A stretch of DNA of 64,000 bases from JAJDIA01 sp031555505 (GTDB lineage: Bacteria; Bacteroidota; Bacteroidia; Bacteroidales; Tannerellaceae): positions 1-64,000 of the forward strand of contig JAVBUH010000014.1 of assembly GCA_031555505.1 (NCBI GenBank), read 5' to 3'. A program made the position numbers and the translations under genes. Below the pieces are notes generated by a model. It was not told the DNA's origin. It saw nothing but the letters and a program-made list of their open reading frames with translations, and searched no databases. Below are positions 61,787-64,000 of this stretch, piece by piece. Every line of letters begins with the position of its first letter. Position 1 is the first letter of the stretch.

Positions 61787-62836
61787 TCAATCAAAGTCGG
61801 GACCTTGCGTTACATCTCCGAAGGCGATAACCTTTACCTGTACATCAAGATTGGTGCTTGGTTCCGGTTCCGGATCTTCGTCTTCCTTGTCGCCATCGAA
61901 ACTGTTGTTACCAAAGGCGATACTAAGTTTGTATACGTAGTTGCGCTTTACGTAGTTGTGGTCGGCGGTTTTATTCGCTATCCCGTTCGGGTTTATCACA
62001 ACTTCAAACCACTTCGTTTCGGCCAGGTATGTACCCGAAGCTGCCAGCGTTGCCTGAATAAGCAATGTTGTATATTGCTTTTCGTCGCCCAGGTTTTCCA
62101 TTACATAATTATAATATACGTCTGTCAGCGCATCGGTATTGTTCACCCATACATTCGGGCTATAGGTGGAGGCTTCTGCAAAGTTACCGTTGAGTTGGAC
62201 TTTGCCCCAGTCTTCAACGCTGAAATAGCTGGATTTTGTTTTCACGTTTTTGAGATAGACATCCTGCACCTGTACGCTACGGCCTACAAGGAGAGGACGG
62301 GTGAAGTTGGTCTTCATGGAGGCTATCTGTATACGGGCCGATAGGCGGGTAAGCACTATTTCTCCCAGATCGTTGACGCCTTCTATCAGGTCGCGGGCAT
62401 TGATCACCTGTGTACTCATGGTGAGGCTGCTTTGCTGTTGGGCGCTAAGCTCGGCAATCAGGGCTTCAAACTCGGTGTAAGTCGATACATTAGCCAGACT
62501 TGCCGGGGCGTTGGCGATCAGCACTACCTTTGCTTCGCTGAGTTCGGCAGCCGGGATGCCTTCCATGGTATACGAATGGCTTACATTCGGGGCTGCAGAC
62601 AGTTCACCCGCTTTGCTACCGTCGGCTGTGTCGAATACCAGGGCGGTAAGGGTGTTGATATTGGCTTCACCGGTCAGTTCATTCGGGTCGTCAGCTTTTG
62701 TCTTGGTGGCGCTTGTGTTCACCTTGACAGACAGCTTCACCTTGGCATCTGCGTAAGGATTATTGTTGTCATCCTTGGAACAGGCCGAGAAAGCGATTGC
62801 TGCGCTGAGGGCTATGATGATGTTTCTTAGTTTCAT
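61787..62836 (-). CDS. Mfa/FimA-type fimbrial lipoprotein (349 aa)
   Basis: Lipoprotein (Cys at 19, FSAC) with processing motif T-K47-A48. Pilin-like blocks NINTLTALVFDTADGSKAG, KVVLIANAPASLANV, VLTRLSARIQIASM; C-terminal KRNYVYKLSIAFG then DVQVKVIAFGDVTQGPDFD. Forty-five bp from the next gene. A minor or accessory pilin is inferred from length and position directly after the anchor gene. Confidence 0.8.
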   Translation of the reverse strand: MKLRNIIIALSAAIAFSACSKDDNNNPYADAKVKLSVKVNTSATKTKADDPNELTGEANINTLTALVFDTADGSKAGELSAAPNVSHSYTMEGIPAAELSEAKVVLIANAPASLANVSTYTEFEALIAELSAQQQSSLTMSTQVINARDLIEGVNDLGEIVLTRLSARIQIASMKTNFTRPLLVGRSVQVQDVYLKNVKTKSSYFSVEDWGKVQLNGNFAEASTYSPNVWVNNTDALTDVYYNYVMENLGDEKQYTTLLIQATLAASGTYLAETKWFEVVINPNGIANKTADHNYVKRNYVYKLSIAFGNNSFDGDKEDEDPEPEPSTNLDVQVKVIAFGDVTQGPDFD

Positions 62837-62877
62837 ATTGCTTATGGATAAAGTATTAATATTCTACGAAGAGCGGG

Positions 62878-63801
62878 TTAGAGTTCATGAGGATCTTCTA
62901 CTACACCCCACTTGCGAACGGTGATGTTCATACCAAGGAAGTTACCGTCGCCGTCCCATTCAAGCTCTGCATAGGTTGTTGTTTCAGGTTCTACAAAGAG
63001 AGCCTCTCCTGTTGCCAAGTCATAAATTGCCCTGTTAACACTATTCGTCACTCCCGGGATATTAAATGTTACCTCCATATTCTGTCCGGGAGCATAGTAA
63101 TGTTCACCTGTATCCAGTTCCCTTTTCTGCTGGTCCATCGTGGGATCCGGGGTGTAGTAAACGCTGTCTCCTACCAGTTCGCCGTTGTAGTTCCAGGCTC
63201 CAACTGTACGGTTCACATAGAGTTCGGCGGCATTTGCCTTCAAGGATGACTTAAAGGATTCGGGCATATTCTTGGAGGTGATCTGCATTGAACCTACCAT
63301 TACCTTGATCGTTACCGTATCTACTGTTTCTTCCAGTGCCGATTTGGTAATGAATTCAGTTTTACCATGATAAAGCTGATCGGGCATGTTCGCGTTCTCC
63401 TGCTGCTTTTTCAGTGATACCTGTAACTGTTCGAGCGCCTTGGCTTCGTTTACGTCCTGATTGCCACCATAGGCATTGCCCCAGGCTACGGCATAAATCT
63501 TTTTCCCTTCCGGATAGAGGAGGTCTATCTTCTTGCGGTTTTCCACATCGGAAACTGTCATGTGGTGTGTGCTGAGGTGCTGCATATTTTCATCAAAGAT
63601 GAATACAGTCACTTCGTCAATGTCGTCACCGGCGGATTCGGTAAACTCGTCTCCAGACAGACGGACTGCTTTTACTGTCAGCTTGTGCGACGGGCAGGCA
63701 TCCAGGTCTTCGCGGATACAGCCGGTGGTAAGTACCATCAACGCGCCGCAGGCAACTAAAAGCATTTGCTTTGCTACTGATATATGTTTCATAGGTTTCA
63801 T
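62878..63801 (-). CDS. FimB/Mfa2-type fimbrial anchor lipoprotein
   Basis: 307 residues. Lipobox ends at C28 (VLTTGC), followed by IREDLDACPS, the start characteristic of the FimB/Mfa2 family. It lacks the T-[KR]-A processing site that all nine neighbouring pilin-like proteins have. Anchors of this family stay lipidated, stop polymerisation and fix the fimbria to the outer membrane. It follows the pilin gene that runs off the window end by 52 bp. Confidence 0.85.
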   Translation of the reverse strand: MKPMKHISVAKQMLLVACGALMVLTTGCIREDLDACPSHKLTVKAVRLSGDEFTESAGDDIDEVTVFIFDENMQHLSTHHMTVSDVENRKKIDLLYPEGKKIYAVAWGNAYGGNQDVNEAKALEQLQVSLKKQQENANMPDQLYHGKTEFITKSALEETVDTVTIKVMVGSMQITSKNMPESFKSSLKANAAELYVNRTVGAWNYNGELVGDSVYYTPDPTMDQQKRELDTGEHYYAPGQNMEVTFNIPGVTNSVNRAIYDLATGEALFVEPETTTYAELEWDGDGNFLGMNITVRKWGVVEDPHEL

Positions 63802-63853
63802 TATTATTCGATTCTAAAACAGTTAATATACAGTGTTATTATGTGTGAGGTGA

Positions 63854-64000
63854 TTATTGCAAATTGCCTTCTTCAATTTTCACTACGTTCCACTTGGCTA
63901 CGTATACTTTGGCAGCCAGGCAGGCGGCGGCTTCAGGATCAGCCGGATTGTCGTAACCTGGTCCTTTGATTGTTGCCTTGATGATGTACTTCACATTACG
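63854..64000 (-). CDS. C-terminal end of a further fimbrial pilin gene (partial)
   Basis: The last 48 codons of a gene that continues beyond the window, ending with NVKYIIKATIKGPG..., AAKVYVAKWNVVKIEEGNLQ and TAA. The end resembles the final donor-strand region of Mfa1-type pilins. By order it should be the major pilin preceding the Mfa2-type anchor. The start and promoter are outside the window. Confidence 0.65.
   Translation of the reverse strand, partial: RNVKYIIKATIKGPGYDNPADPEAAACLAAKVYVAKWNVVKIEEGNLQ

Overview
The window comes from a Gram-negative Bacteroidales chromosome, most likely Parabacteroides or a close relative (genus is inference). Evidence for the order: many promoters carry the Bacteroidetes -7 motif TAnnTTTG; most surface proteins are SusD-era style lipoproteins or barrels; there is a large Mfa/FimA-type (type V) fimbrial locus with DUF3575 and DUF3868 partners. 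No tRNA, rRNA or CRISPR array was seen.

Layout. 1-227: iterated degenerate repeats resembling the end of an insertion sequence. 228-11061: a secreted pectate-lyase-fold/beta-propeller protein, then housekeeping genes (birA, a YjbR protein, yraN; divergent small gene and tadA; DUF4834 protein, pssA, psd, a RecB/AddA-like helicase-nuclease, a SUI1 factor). 11164-20867 (+): ECF sigma factor overlapping a membrane-anchored barrel protein, MBL hydrolase, glyoxalase-fold protein, ROK glucokinase, Nudix hydrolase, a TPR/barrel gene pair. 21041-31550 (-): small secreted protein, meaB, two DUF1573 proteins, an alpha-2-macroglobulin without thioester, folA, thyA. 31752-39341: aldose 1-epimerase, DUF1254 lipoprotein, LVIVD lipoprotein, PagL-like deacylase, PorE-like OmpA lipoprotein.

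39562-64000 is a fimbrial island, almost all on the minus strand. In transcription order it holds the end of a pilin gene, an Mfa2/FimB-type anchor and two pilin-like lipoproteins; a small gene; then two tandem copies of a three-gene cassette (382-aa pilin, about 530-aa subunit, about 920-aa tip-like protein with an EF-hand loop), each with near-identical terminator; then a shortened third tip-like gene. An ATPase/Fic pair and a HigBA module sit next, followed by the DUF3575-DUF3868 operon. Two small paralogous genes lie near the two ends of this duplicated region.

The most interesting signal is a 37-bp element found five times, always exactly 22 bp upstream of a TAnnTTTGC promoter box on the minus strand. 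It precedes both pilin cassettes and the DUF3575-DUF3868 operon, and two further copies drive what look like a short terminated RNA and an unannotated 44-residue protein. I read this as a fimbrial regulon under one unidentified activator, with small outputs that have not been annotated.
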